NCBI GenBank assembly: GCA_964543795.1 | Contig: CAZIZN010000017.1 | Coordinates: 1-64,000, forward strand | Direction: 5' to 3' | Length of the DNA stretch: 64,000 bases | From: JACKIC01 sp964543795 | Lineage (GTDB): Bacteria; Planctomycetota; UBA1135; UBA2386 | Part shown: positions 42,624-51,979 of the stretch, in pieces | Position numbering within the stretch: position 1 is the stretch's first letter | Layout: every line of letters starts with the position of its first letter | Position numbers and translations under genes: made by a program | The notes under the pieces: model-generated | The model's input: only the letters and a program-made list of their open reading frames with translations | The model's database searches: none | What the model was told of the DNA's origin: nothing

Positions 42624-45179
42624 TCACGGCGCCAGCGTGAGGGGCACGGCGTTGCTCGCGAACACGAACGGCTGGGCCGGCGCAGGGGCGACCACGAACG
42701 CGTGGTAGAAGCGCAGTCCGAGCAGGGATCCTGGCAGCGGTGGCACGACGATCGCCGCGGCAGAACGCCCGGCTGCGTCGAGCGTGCCGAAGGTGTTCTG
42801 CAGCACCGCCGGGCTGAAGACGGTCGAAGTCAGCTGGAACCACGGATCCGCGAGCGTGTTGAGCGGCAGCAGCACGTTGCCGAACGTCGTGCCCGGCACG
42901 GTGCCGGTCATCGATCCGAGCAACTCGTAGAAGCCGCCCGCGTTGGCGCTGCCCGCCGACAGCACGAAGTCGATCCGGCCACCCTGCGCCAGGGACAACG
43001 TGTCGGCGCTGGCGAACAGCGGGTCGCATTCGTCGGGCACCTCGTTGCCGTCGAAGTCGTGCGAGGTGCCGCTGCGCAGGTCGCAGACGTCGAGCACGAG
43101 GTTGCCGTTGCAGTCGCGGCTGCCGCCCGCGAGTTCGCAGGAGTCGCTCCTGCCGTTGCCGTCGCAGTCGCGCGGATCGCCGTGCCGCACGCGCAGGATC
43201 CGGCCGCCGACCGCGGTCGGCGTGCTGGCGCCTTCGTCGCGGTAGAACTCGCTGAAGTAGAGCCCGTCGGCGCCGGCGGCGAGCGCCACGGCGCTCGCGT
43301 AGCCGTCGCCGACGTACTCGACGAGGGGGATCGGACCCTGCACGAGGTTGCCGGCGGCGTCGAGCTGGAACTCGGTGATGCGCTTGCCGATCGCCTGCTG
43401 GCCCTCGGCGTAGGTCGCGCCGGACTCGGTGACGAACGCGCGGTCCTGCAGGCCTGGCGGAAAGCCGCTGCCGCCGAAGGTCTGGGGCTGCACGAAGGCG
43501 ATGTTGACCGGCGCCGCGGCAGGGTCCCAGTTGTGCAGCGCGAACGTGCGCATGCCCTGGTCCGTGTTGTCCCAGCCGTAGTTGCGGCCCGCGACGAGCT
43601 GCGCGAAGCGGTCGATCGACGGACCGTTCTCGACGAAGTAGCGCCGACCGTCGGCAGCGCGCCAGCCGCCGCCGAACGGATTGCGCACGCCGAGCGCGTA
43701 GACGTAGTCGCGCGCGGTGATCGCGCCGCCGTTGAAGAACGGGTTCGTCGGCACCGGCGAGCCGTCGAGCCGCAGGCGCAGGATCTTGCCGCGGAACGAA
43801 TCGAGGTTCTGTGCCGTCTGGTAGCTGAAGCCGTCGCCCATGTGGCAGTAGAGCTCGTCGCCGACGATCTCGAGGTTGGAGACCTGGTGCGACTGCCCCT
43901 GCGTCTCGCCCGGCATGTCGAGGATCACCTGCCGCGACGACGAGGTGAGCCCGCCGTTGCTGCTCGACAGCCGCGTGATGCGCGGGTGGTTGCCGCTGCC
44001 GCTGCGCCACAGGTGCGAGACGAACACGTCGCCGCTGGCCGGATCGATGGCGATGCCGGCGAGTCCCTGTTCGCCGTTGCCCGGGAACGCGCCCGACGGC
44101 GTGTAGTTCAGGAGCCCCGATGCGTACCAGACGACGCTGCCGTCGCGCAGCACGGTCTTGATCGTGCCGTAGAGCTCGGTGACGTAGAACAGCGGCGACG
44201 TCGGCAGGCCGCCGGGGTTGGGCACGAACGCGAGGTTGACCGGCATCTGCAGGCCCGTGGTCACGACCTCGACACGGAACCCGGGGCGGCTCGCGATCCA
44301 CGGCAGCTCGAGGCCGCGTGTCCGCGTCGTGAAGTCGGGCACGTACGCGGAGTTCGCGGCGTCGAACGTCGCGCCGTGCTCGGCGACCCAGAAGGCGCGG
44401 CTCTGGTGCGGCGGCAGATCGATCGCCGGCAGGCGGATCACCACGCGGCGGCAGTCGGGGGTGTGCAGCACGAGGTCGCTGGCGGGAAGCACGAGGTTGC
44501 CGCCGACATCGCCAGCGTCGACGACGATCCGCACGGCGCGGTGTACCGGCAGCGGGCCGGGATTCGTGGCGCGGTTGCCCGCGGCCGGATCGGCGTCGAG
44601 GCGCAGGAGCAGCCAGCGAGAGTCGGATTCGACGCGCAGCAGCGGCTGCGGCGCGCCCGTCGGCAGGTCGACGGCCCCGCCGTTCGCGAACGTCCACTGC
44701 GGGCCGGGGTCGGCGCGCACGTCGTCGAGGCGCAGCGGCGTCTTGATCGCCGCGGCGCTGGTGGCGAAGGCGACGGCGGTCCACGCGCTCCATTCGCTCG
44801 CGGCCACGCCGCTGTCGTCCTTGTGCCGCACCCGCAGCGTGTAGTGCGTGTCGGCGAACAGGCGGTTCCAGCCGCCGTGCGAGTTCTCGAACACGCCGTC
44901 ACCGAGGTGCGCGTGCAGCCGTTCGACGCCGGTCAGCGCCGCGGCGACCCAGATCCGCTGCAGCGGCGACACCGTCCAGATCTCCCAGTCGGTTGCGGCG
45001 TGCTGGTCGCCGGGGTCGGGGTCGACGAACGGCCCGGTCTCCATGTGTACGTCGCTCGGGTTCAGCGTGCGGCCCGGCACGCCGGGTTCGGTGATCGTCG
45101 GCGCCTGCGGCGGTCGGTTCTGCGCGGCGAGCGAGGCCGCGGCGAGCAGCGTGGCTCCGAGGCGAGGTCCGAGGTCCAT
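42624..45179 (-). CDS. Secreted glucose/sorbosone-dehydrogenase-like protein with calcium-binding repeats
   Basis: 851 residues, signal peptide 1-19. An N-terminal beta region (~30-290) precedes a six-bladed-propeller region of the soluble quinoprotein sugar dehydrogenase type (~300-640; E-L-Y-G-T-I-K, G-L-A-G-I-A-I-D-P, R-G-K-I-L-R-L, G-V-R-N-P-F-G, N-Y-G-W). Then come three Asp-rich units (D-C-D-G-N-G-R-S-D, D-C-N-G-N-L-V-L-D, D-F-D-G-N-E-V-P-D) like EF-hand/dockerin loops, and a C-terminal beta domain shared with other exported proteins. It probably oxidises sugars or polyols with PQQ. It starts six bases after the gene at 45186, between two paralogues. Confidence 0.85.
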   Translation of the reverse strand: MDLGPRLGATLLAAASLAAQNRPPQAPTITEPGVPGRTLNPSDVHMETGPFVDPDPGDQHAATDWEIWTVSPLQRIWVAAALTGVERLHAHLGDGVFENSHGGWNRLFADTHYTLRVRHKDDSGVAASEWSAWTAVAFATSAAAIKTPLRLDDVRADPGPQWTFANGGAVDLPTGAPQPLLRVESDSRWLLLRLDADPAAGNRATNPGPLPVHRAVRIVVDAGDVGGNLVLPASDLVLHTPDCRRVVIRLPAIDLPPHQSRAFWVAEHGATFDAANSAYVPDFTTRTRGLELPWIASRPGFRVEVVTTGLQMPVNLAFVPNPGGLPTSPLFYVTELYGTIKTVLRDGSVVWYASGLLNYTPSGAFPGNGEQGLAGIAIDPASGDVFVSHLWRSGSGNHPRITRLSSSNGGLTSSSRQVILDMPGETQGQSHQVSNLEIVGDELYCHMGDGFSYQTAQNLDSFRGKILRLRLDGSPVPTNPFFNGGAITARDYVYALGVRNPFGGGWRAADGRRYFVENGPSIDRFAQLVAGRNYGWDNTDQGMRTFALHNWDPAAAPVNIAFVQPQTFGGSGFPPGLQDRAFVTESGATYAEGQQAIGKRITEFQLDAAGNLVQGPIPLVEYVGDGYASAVALAAGADGLYFSEFYRDEGASTPTAVGGRILRVRHGDPRDCDGNGRSDSCELAGGSRDCNGNLVLDVCDLRSGTSHDFDGNEVPDECDPLFASADTLSLAQGGRIDFVLSAGSANAGGFYELLGSMTGTVPGTTFGNVLLPLNTLADPWFQLTSTVFSPAVLQNTFGTLDAAGRSAAAIVVPPLPGSLLGLRFYHAFVVAPAPAQPFVFASNAVPLTLAP

Positions 45180-45185
45180 GGCGAG

Positions 45186-46949
45186 TCAGTTCCCGATGGT
45201 GATCGCGATGGCGTCGCTGAGTCGCAACGGGCACGCGGTGGCGGTGAACTCGGCGTACTGGGTGGTGAGCGTGAGGCCGCAGAACGACGGGTCGGTCGGC
45301 GCGGCGATCGCGAACGTGGCGGCGCCGGTCGGATCGACGGCCGCGCTGCTGACGGCAGGGTTGCCCACGTGCACGGTGCCGGTGCAGCCGGGCAGCAGGG
45401 ACCCGAGCGGCTGCGCCGCGCTGCCGATGCCGACGGCGAAGAAGCCGAGTGCCGTGCCCGGCGTCGCGCCGTTCACGGTCCAGGCGAGCGGACAGCCGAG
45501 GAAGCCAGGGCTCGGAGTGGACAGCGAGGGACCATTGCCGCCGCCGAGGTGCACGGGGCCGCCGGCGTTGCCGCAGGCGAGGCAGCCGGAGACGTTGGCG
45601 GCGAGGATCGCGCAGCTGCCGTTGCCGTTGCTGCGGTTGCCGAAGGTGATCGCCGTGAGCACGAGGCCGGCCGCCGGCCCGAGATCGACGGTGGTGCGGT
45701 CGATGCGCAGCGGCAGGCCCGGTGTCGCGCGGTCGGTGTCGGCGGTGCCGGCGAAACTGCCACCGAGCCAGTCGGCGCTCGCGAGCGTCGCGGTGATCGA
45801 TCCGGTCGCGAACGTGAACGTCACGTCGAAGGCGCCGCCGCCGTTCGTCGCCTGGTGGAGGAACGTCGCCGTCGAGGCCGCGTCGAGCAGGATCGGTGCC
45901 GCGAGCACCGTCGTCTGCGGGCCGGAAAGGTCGGGATCCGGCAACCAGGTCGGCTGCACGCCGATGCCGTCGCCGTCGGGCAGCGGATCGAACGCGCGTT
46001 GTCCGCCATCGACGGTGTTGCGGTTGCCGAGCATCACGAGGTCGCGCACGCCGGGTGCGCCGACCAGTTCGAACCCGGTCAGCAGCGGGTCGTTCGGCAC
46101 GCCGTTCCGGAAGTCGAGGCCGCGGTCGGCGATCGACCGATAGCCGCCGGGCGCGTCCGGCTGCTGGCTCTCGCCGGCGTGCACGATGCCGTTCCAGTTG
46201 CAGGCCAGCGCGATCGTGTGCACGAGCTTGGGCTGCGGCGCGGCCTCGACGTTGACGCCGTAGATGCCGTAGCCGGCGTTCGTGTTCGACCGGTTCGCGA
46301 AGGCGATCTGCACCAGCACCTCGCCGGCGTCGACGCTGAGGTCGACGGTGCGTTCGACGAGGTTGAGGTTGCCGCCCGCGGTCGCGCGGTCGACGCGCTC
46401 GCGGCCGGCGTAGCTGCCGCCGAACCAGTCGGGTCCCGCGACGGTGCGGGTGCGAGTGCGGTTGCTCTGGTAGGTGAAGACCACGTCGAAGGAGCCGCCG
46501 CCGTTGCTGACGTGGAACAGGATGCTCGCCGACGAAGCGAGCCCGATCGGCACCGGCGTCGCCAGCGTCGTCGCCTGCGGGCCCGTCTGGTCCGGGTTGG
46601 GCAGCCACTGCGGTCGGATGCCGCGGTCGTCGTTGTCGGGCTGCGCATCGAAGGCCCAGTTGCCGCCGTCGACGGTGTTGCGGTTGCCGAGGTGCACCAT
46701 GTCGAGCGTGCCCGGGGTCGCGACGACCGCGTAGCGCTGCAGCAGGGGATCGCCGGGCACGCCGTTCGTGAAGTCGAGCGCGCGGTCGCTGATCGAGCGG
46801 AAGCCGTTCGGTGCATCCGGCAGGCCCGTCTCGCCGGCGTGGGCGATGCCGTTCCAGTTGCAGTGCAGGGGCACCTGCATCGTGGTCTGGGCGAGCAGGG
46901 TCGAGGAGCCGGTGAGGACGAAGGGCGCGGCGAAGAGGAGGCGGAGCAC
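45186..46949 (-). CDS. Secreted protein with two N-W-N-G repeats (paralogue)
   Basis: 587 residues from a GTG at 46949, chosen because it gives a full signal peptide (L-R-L-L-F-A-A-P-F-V-L-T ... L-L-A-Q); the next ATG lies after that signal. Two ~215-residue repeats carry N-W-N-G-I-A/V-H-A-G-E, Y/F-R-S-I-S/A-D-R and G-N-R-N-T-V-D-G-G, and the C-terminus ends L-S-D-A-I-A-I-T-I-G-N as in the gene at 40770. It is first of a run of three secreted-protein genes on the minus strand. Function unknown. Confidence 0.72.
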   Translation of the reverse strand: MLRLLFAAPFVLTGSSTLLAQTTMQVPLHCNWNGIAHAGETGLPDAPNGFRSISDRALDFTNGVPGDPLLQRYAVVATPGTLDMVHLGNRNTVDGGNWAFDAQPDNDDRGIRPQWLPNPDQTGPQATTLATPVPIGLASSASILFHVSNGGGSFDVVFTYQSNRTRTRTVAGPDWFGGSYAGRERVDRATAGGNLNLVERTVDLSVDAGEVLVQIAFANRSNTNAGYGIYGVNVEAAPQPKLVHTIALACNWNGIVHAGESQQPDAPGGYRSIADRGLDFRNGVPNDPLLTGFELVGAPGVRDLVMLGNRNTVDGGQRAFDPLPDGDGIGVQPTWLPDPDLSGPQTTVLAAPILLDAASTATFLHQATNGGGAFDVTFTFATGSITATLASADWLGGSFAGTADTDRATPGLPLRIDRTTVDLGPAAGLVLTAITFGNRSNGNGSCAILAANVSGCLACGNAGGPVHLGGGNGPSLSTPSPGFLGCPLAWTVNGATPGTALGFFAVGIGSAAQPLGSLLPGCTGTVHVGNPAVSSAAVDPTGAATFAIAAPTDPSFCGLTLTTQYAEFTATACPLRLSDAIAITIGN

Positions 46950-47023
46950 GGGGTGCGCGGCGAGGGGCCGGCACAGCCTAGCCGTCGCGCGCGGCGTCGA
47001 CAGCCCTGCGCTCTCGCGGCGGC

Positions 47024-47719
47024 CTACCTGGCGTCGAGCCCGAGCTTCTGCAGCTTCGGCGCGATCATGGCGCGGCAGTAGCCCTTGGTCGGGTTGTTGC
47101 GGAAGTAGTCCTGGTGGTAGGGCTCGGCGGGCCAGAACGTCGCCGCCGGAGTGACCTCCGTGACGATCGGATCGCCCCACTTCGGTTGGGCACGTTCGAT
47201 CGCCGCCAGCGCCTCGGCGCGCTGGGCCTCGTCGTGGAAGAAGATCGCCGAGCGATACTGCGTGCCGACGTCGGCACCCTGGCGGTTCAGGGTCGTCGGG
47301 TCGTGGGACCGGAAGAACCAGTCGCAGAGAGTGGCGTAGGAGATCCGCCCGGGGTCGAACGTCACCTGCACGACCTCGGCGTGACCCGTCTGGCCGCTGC
47401 AGACCTGCTCGTAGGTCGGATGGTCGACGCTGCCGCCGGTGTATCCCGAGACGACGTCGAGCACGCCGTCGAGGCGTTCGAGCACCGCCTCGGTGCACCA
47501 GAAACAACCGTTGCCGAACGTGGCGATCGCCGTCGTCGCGGGAGCGGGGGCCTTCGGATCGTGCATGGTGGTGGAGTTCGGTTCGGTGGTGGTCGCATGC
47601 GGCGCTGCGGGGGCCGGTGTGCCGGCGACCGGTGCGCCGGCGAGCGGCGGCTGTGGGTTCGAGCAGGCCAGCAGGCAGAGCAACAGGGCGGCCGGGAGGC
47701 GCCGGATCGGATCGGACAT
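47024..47719 (-). CDS. msrA: Peptide methionine-S-sulfoxide reductase MsrA, lipoprotein form
   Basis: 231 residues. A lipoprotein signal (L-C-L-L-A-C-S) and a ~45-residue Ala/Pro/Thr linker precede the MsrA domain, with the catalytic Cys72 in F-G-N-G-C-F-W-C-T-E. Downstream blocks V-V-S-G-Y-T-G-G, H-A-E-V-V-Q-V and D-P-T-T-L-N-R-Q-G-A-D-V-G-T-Q-Y-R-S are complete. It would repair oxidised methionine in envelope proteins. The linked Sec/Cys peroxiredoxins and the exported thioredoxin-like protein fit the same oxidative-repair theme, although they are 11 kb away. Confidence 0.95.
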   Translation of the reverse strand: MSDPIRRLPAALLLCLLACSNPQPPLAGAPVAGTPAPAAPHATTTEPNSTTMHDPKAPAPATTAIATFGNGCFWCTEAVLERLDGVLDVVSGYTGGSVDHPTYEQVCSGQTGHAEVVQVTFDPGRISYATLCDWFFRSHDPTTLNRQGADVGTQYRSAIFFHDEAQRAEALAAIERAQPKWGDPIVTEVTPAATFWPAEPYHQDYFRNNPTKGYCRAMIAPKLQKLGLDAR

Positions 47720-47931
47720 GGCGAGAGGATAGACCGCGCGCGGCAACGGCCCCAGGTCGCGAATGTGGCCGTGGGCCTTTCTGCGCGGCAGGCGCGACGT
47801 ATCATGCGCGCCGTCGGTGGGCCTCCGGATCCCGCCGGCCACGGGCACGGCCGGATCGGCACCTCGATGAGGCGGCTTCCTCGTCGGCTGGCCTGCGTGG
47901 CATCGGTTCGCAGCGAGGAAGTCAATTCTGC

Positions 47932-48501
47932 ATGGGCAAGCGACTCTACGTCGGCAACCTTCCGTACGACGCCGAGGAAGCGGGGCTGCGCGAACTGTTC
48001 GCGCAGGACGGCCGCATCGTCGAGCGGGTGCACATCGTCCTCGATCGTGAGACCCAGAAGCCGCGCGGCTTCGCCTTCGTCGAGATGGCCAGCGAGGAGC
48101 ATGCGCGCGCCGCGCTGCAGAGCCTCGACGGCACGATGTACGGCATCCGCGCGATGCGCATCAGCGAGGCCGAGGACCGGCGTGGGCCAGGGGGACCGGG
48201 TGGTCCCGGCGGTCCGCCGCGCGGTCCCGGCGCCGCGCCGCGCTCCGGTCCGCCGCCGCGGTCGGGTCCACCGTCGTCGCGGCCGCCGGCGAGCGGGTTC
48301 GCCGGGGGCGACGCCGGCCTGCGCAACGCCGACGGCACGCTGCGGCCGCGCACCTTCGGTCCCGACGCCCGGCCCAAGCGCGAGCGCGACCAGGAGTTCT
48401 CGAGCAAGAAGCCGAAGCGGCGCCTGGGCGGCGACGGCGCCGACGAAGGCGAATTCGGTGGTCGGCGCGGCAGCCGCCGCTACGACGACGACGACGAGTA
48501 G
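47932..48501 (+). CDS. RRM-type RNA-binding protein
   Basis: 189 residues. A single RNA-recognition motif occupies 1-80, with RNP2 L-Y-V-G-N-L and RNP1 R-G-F-A-F-V-E-M. The rest is a disordered Gly/Pro/Arg tail ending in acidic residues (Y-D-D-D-D-E). Such proteins resemble the glycine-rich cold-regulated RNA-binding proteins of cyanobacteria and planctomycetes. GAGGAAG lies 11 bases before the ATG as a ribosome-binding site. A TATCAT at 47800-47805 could be its -10 box, leaving a ~120-base leader. Confidence 0.92.
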   Translation: MGKRLYVGNLPYDAEEAGLRELFAQDGRIVERVHIVLDRETQKPRGFAFVEMASEEHARAALQSLDGTMYGIRAMRISEAEDRRGPGGPGGPGGPPRGPGAAPRSGPPPRSGPPSSRPPASGFAGGDAGLRNADGTLRPRTFGPDARPKRERDQEFSSKKPKRRLGGDGADEGEFGGRRGSRRYDDDDE

Positions 48502-48650
48502 TGCGGTGCGCGCCCGAGCGCATCGCCGCGGCGGCGCGAGACGGGGACCTCGGGAGAGTCGGGCACCTCGGGCGGGAAGGGCGCCTTGGCGAGGTTGCCG
48601 GGTTGGGGTAGGCTCGTCCTGCTGCCCCTCGCCGAAGCCCTCACCTCACC

Positions 48651-50918
48651 ATGCGGAACACTTTCCTTGCGGCCATCGGGGTCGCGTTCGCGCTCGTACC
48701 CACCGGCGCAGTCGCCCAGGGACTGAACTGCCAGTTGCTCGGCCGCTTCTCCCGCGCCGGCGAGACCTACAACGACATCTGGGGCTACGTGGCCCCGAAC
48801 GGCGACGAGTACGCCCTGCTCTGCGCGACCACCGGCCTGTTGGTGCTGGACTGCACGAATCCGGCGCTGCCCGTGCAGCGCGGCTACTTCCCGTGGGCGA
48901 CGTCGACGTGGCGCGACTGCCGCACCTACGGTCACTACGCCTACGTCGTCAGCGAAGGCGGCGGCGGCTTCATGATCGTCGACCTCGCCAATCCGAACGC
49001 GCCGGTGAACCTCGGCATCTTCGGCGCGGCGCAGTCGAACAACTCGCACAACGTCTGCATCGATCTGGGCACCGGCAAGCTCTACCAGATCGGCTGCAAC
49101 ACCGGCACGCCCGTGTGGGACCTCGCCGCCAACCCCGCGAACCCGCCGTTCCTCGGCTACGCGCTCGGCTCGGGCAACAGCAACTACTTCCACGACCTCT
49201 GCGTCGAGAACGGCTACGCCTACGGCTCGATGATCTACAACGGGGTGCTGCGCATCATCGACGTGGCGCAGGGTCTGTCGTTCAACAACGGCACGCTCAG
49301 CAACTCGACGACGCCCGCCTCGTTCACGCACAACGCCTGGCCCAACGCGGCCGGGACGATCTGCGTCACGACCGACGAGCGGACCGGCGGCGTCGTCAAG
49401 TTCTTCGACACCACGAACAAGTCGGCGCCGATCCCGCTCGGTCAGTTCACGCCGAACCCGGCAGCGATCCCGCACAACGCCTACATCGTCGGCAACCTGT
49501 GCCACGTCAGCTGGTACACCGAAGGCTACCAGTGCATCGACATCAGCGACCCGAACCAGCCGGTCCAGGTCGCCGCGTACGACACGTGGCCCGGCGCCTC
49601 GGGCGGCTTCAACGGCGCCTGGGGCTGCTATCCGTTCCAGCCGTCCGGGAACATCTACGTCTCGGACATCTCGACCGGGCTCTACATCGTGCGGCCGCAG
49701 ATCACGGACATGACGATCACGCACGCGCCGCTCGGCAACACGACGAACGAGGACGGCCCCTACACCGTGCTCGCCGACGTGCAGAGCAGCCACCCGATCA
49801 GTGCGGTGACGATGTCCTACCGCGTCGGCGGCAGCGGCCCGTTCACGGCGGTGCCGATGAGCCCGCTCGGGCCGCCGAACCTCTACACGGCGGACATTCC
49901 CGGCCAGGACGCGGTCACGTCGATCGAATACCACATCGAGGCGGTCGACTCCCAGGCGGCGCGCCGCAGCCCTGCGACGGGCGAGAACTCGTTCCTGGTC
50001 GGTTCGATCACGACGGCGTGGTTCGACGACCTCGAGGTCGACCTCGGCTGGACGCACGGCTTGACTGCGACGCAGGACGATTGGCAGCGCGGCCAGTCCT
50101 TCGGCCGCTCGGGCACGTCCGGCGGCTTCGCGTGGAGCGACCCGGGCGCGGCGTTCTCGGGCACGAACTGCTGGGGCAACGACCTCGGCGGCGCAGGCTT
50201 CAACGGTTCCTACCAGAACAACACGGGCAACTGGCTGCAGTCGCCGCCCATCCCGACCAACGGGCTGCAGGGGCTGCGCCTGAACTTCCGCCGCTGGCTG
50301 AGCCTCGCGGCGGGCGACACGGCGCGGGTGCTCGTCAACGGCACGCCGGTCTGGACCACGACGGCGCAGACGCAGGACACCTCCTGGATCCTCGCCGACC
50401 ACGACATCAGCGCGGTCGCCAACGGGCAGCCGACGGTCACGCTGCGCTTCGAGCTCACGACGAACGGCAGCAACGTCGCCGGCGGCTGGCAGCTCGACGA
50501 CGTCGCGCTCGTGCAGTACTCGGATGCGGCCCCTGCCCTGCTCTACGGCAACCCGACGCCCGGCACCGGCAACCAACCGCCGGCGATCGGCATGTCGGCG
50601 CCTGCCGCACTCGGCACGACGACGCAGATCCAGGGTTCGAACCTGCTCGGCGGCGCGCTCTCGATCCTGGCGATCAACTTCACCGACACGAACCAGATCA
50701 TCCAGGGCGTCGAGGTGCTCGTGCAGCCGAACGGCGCGGCGACGCTGCTGCAACTCGCGACTCCGGGCGGCCTCGCGAGCTGGCCGTTCGCGGTGCCGAA
50801 CAGCACGTTCTTCGACAACCTGTATCTCTACTCGCAGGTGTTCGCGCTCGATCCGGGCAGCGCCAACGGCCTGCTGTCCGCGAGCGTCGGCATGCGCTAC
50901 CGCATCTGCCTGCGGTGA
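48651..50918 (+). CDS. Secreted LVIVD-repeat (choice-of-anchor B type) protein
   Basis: 755 residues, signal peptide 1-23. The first ~350 residues are a propeller built of LVIVD-type repeats (G-L-L-V-L-D-C-T-N-P, G-F-M-I-V-D-L-A-N-P, Y-Q-C-I-D-I-S-D-P) with H-N-V/A-C/Y segments, as in choice-of-anchor B proteins. A segment at ~450-620 (W-F-D-D-L-E-V-D-L-G-W, W-Q-L-D-D-V-A-L) resembles the jelly-roll region of immune-inhibitor-type proteins. The last ~120 residues carry the shared C-terminal beta pattern (W-P-F-A-V-P-N ... L-Y-L-Y-S-Q). It may bind surfaces or polymers; no catalytic site is seen. Its TGA opens array 3. Confidence 0.78.
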   Translation: MRNTFLAAIGVAFALVPTGAVAQGLNCQLLGRFSRAGETYNDIWGYVAPNGDEYALLCATTGLLVLDCTNPALPVQRGYFPWATSTWRDCRTYGHYAYVVSEGGGGFMIVDLANPNAPVNLGIFGAAQSNNSHNVCIDLGTGKLYQIGCNTGTPVWDLAANPANPPFLGYALGSGNSNYFHDLCVENGYAYGSMIYNGVLRIIDVAQGLSFNNGTLSNSTTPASFTHNAWPNAAGTICVTTDERTGGVVKFFDTTNKSAPIPLGQFTPNPAAIPHNAYIVGNLCHVSWYTEGYQCIDISDPNQPVQVAAYDTWPGASGGFNGAWGCYPFQPSGNIYVSDISTGLYIVRPQITDMTITHAPLGNTTNEDGPYTVLADVQSSHPISAVTMSYRVGGSGPFTAVPMSPLGPPNLYTADIPGQDAVTSIEYHIEAVDSQAARRSPATGENSFLVGSITTAWFDDLEVDLGWTHGLTATQDDWQRGQSFGRSGTSGGFAWSDPGAAFSGTNCWGNDLGGAGFNGSYQNNTGNWLQSPPIPTNGLQGLRLNFRRWLSLAAGDTARVLVNGTPVWTTTAQTQDTSWILADHDISAVANGQPTVTLRFELTTNGSNVAGGWQLDDVALVQYSDAAPALLYGNPTPGTGNQPPAIGMSAPAALGTTTQIQGSNLLGGALSILAINFTDTNQIIQGVEVLVQPNGAATLLQLATPGGLASWPFAVPNSTFFDNLYLYSQVFALDPGSANGLLSASVGMRYRICLR

Positions 50919-51143
50919 GCTGCGCCGGCCGCAGCGGCCGGCCCAGCTCAGGATCGCCCGGCGGCCGCCGCAACGCGGGCGACGGCCGCCGGCGAATGCA
51001 GGCCGGGGGCCCGCTGCGGCGTCCGCATCGTGGCTGCGCCGGCCGCAGCGGCCGGCCCAGCTCAGGATTGCATGGCGGCCGCCGCAACGCGGATGACGGC
51101 CACCGGCGTATGCAGGCCGGGGGCCCGCAGCGGCGTCCGTCTT
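50916..51143 (+). repeat. Structured tandem repeat array 3 (114-nt unit, two copies)
   Basis: Copies start at the stop codon (50916) and near 51030. P1 is TGAGCTG (50916-50922) paired with CAGCTCA (50944-50950), a 2x2 internal loop, and CCGGCC (50925-50930) with GGCCGG (50936-50941). P2 pairs 50964-50972 (GCCGCCGCA) with 51015-51023, one mismatch, and an inner GCGGG (50975-50979) with CCCGC (51010-51014). The second copy keeps the plan with several substitutions. CTCAGGATC and GCCGCCGCAACGCGGG are shared with array 1. The array fills the gap between two convergent genes. Confidence 0.9.
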
Positions 51144-51787
51144 CACTGCGGCTGCGGCATGCGGATGCTCGCGACCTTCCACCGGCGCGTCAGCGCCACG
51201 TGCTCGAGTTGATCGAGCTGCAGCGTCTCGAGGCCTTCGTGCTCGAAGCGTCGCGGGGCGAGGTGCAGTTCGCTGGTTTCGATGTCGGTGCCGGCGACCG
51301 GAGTGAGGGTGGCGTAGGGCGCCCACGACGCGATCGGCGCGCCGTCGTCGCCCTGGGTGCCGTTGGCGCGACGGTAGCGGATCTCCCAGAAGGACTGCCG
51401 CACGACGTCGATCACGAGCCGGTTGCCCTCGACGTCGAGTTCGAAGGTCGCGCCGTCGTCGACGAGGCGCACGGGGGGCGGCACGGTTGCGTACCCGGCG
51501 ACGTGCAGGCCAGGGTTCTCCTCGCGCAGGCGCGCCCAGGCGAGCTGGGCGATCGCGTTGTCGAGGCCGAGGCGGCGGCGGTATTCGTCGGCGAGGCTCA
51601 GGTAGACGACCTCGGGTTCGTCGCGGCGGATCGCTTCGAGCAGGGTCTGCACGGCCTGCTCGGGGGTGTCGAACCGGACCGAGACCCACGGTGTGCGATC
51701 GGGGCCGCAGAACAGGCGCGCGAGCGAGCAGCAGCCCGGGAGAGGCAGCGCCAGCGCGGCGCACAACCACGGCGAGAGTCGCATCAT
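51143..51787 (-). CDS. Hypothetical lipoprotein
   Basis: 214 residues. Lipoprotein signal with L-P-L-P-G-C-C. The mature domain begins with T-P-E-Q-A-V-Q-T-L-L-E-A-I-R-R-D-E-P, a pattern common at the start of small alpha/beta (SnoaL/NTF2-like) domains, and ends with R-R-W-K-V-A-S-I-R. No firm family or function. It converges on array 3 and diverges from the DUF1573-like gene. Confidence 0.72.
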   Translation of the reverse strand: MMRLSPWLCAALALPLPGCCSLARLFCGPDRTPWVSVRFDTPEQAVQTLLEAIRRDEPEVVYLSLADEYRRRLGLDNAIAQLAWARLREENPGLHVAGYATVPPPVRLVDDGATFELDVEGNRLVIDVVRQSFWEIRYRRANGTQGDDGAPIASWAPYATLTPVAGTDIETSELHLAPRRFEHEGLETLQLDQLEHVALTRRWKVASIRMPQPQ

Positions 51788-51876
51788 GCGGCAGATGTTG
51801 CTGCGTCGCCCGCGCGATGGGAAGTTCGGAGCCGGGCCCGCGGCGCATGGCGGTGGAGCGTCGGTTGCCGCAGCGG

Positions 51877-51905
51877 GAGTTTTTGCCTCCGCCGCGGGCT
51901 ATACT
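51877..51905 (+). promoter_or_regulatory. sigma70-type promoter before the DUF1573-like gene
   Basis: GAGTTT (51877-51882) is followed after 17 bases by TATACT (51900-51905). The -10 box is good and the -35 weak. The leader would be about 70 bases. Confidence 0.5.
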
Positions 51906-51979
51906 GCTGCGCCGCGTTCCGGCGCCCAGCGCCCTGCCCGCCGCTGCCCTGGCGTGGCCCTTCGGACCGAAGTTTCGCC

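Noticed and set aside
40953..47081. A 2042-codon open frame on the plus strand opposite three secreted-protein genes
   Set aside because: It is composed of Arg/Ala/Gly/Val-rich sequence without domains and is antisense to three well-supported genes with signal peptides. Such frames are expected at ~70% GC.
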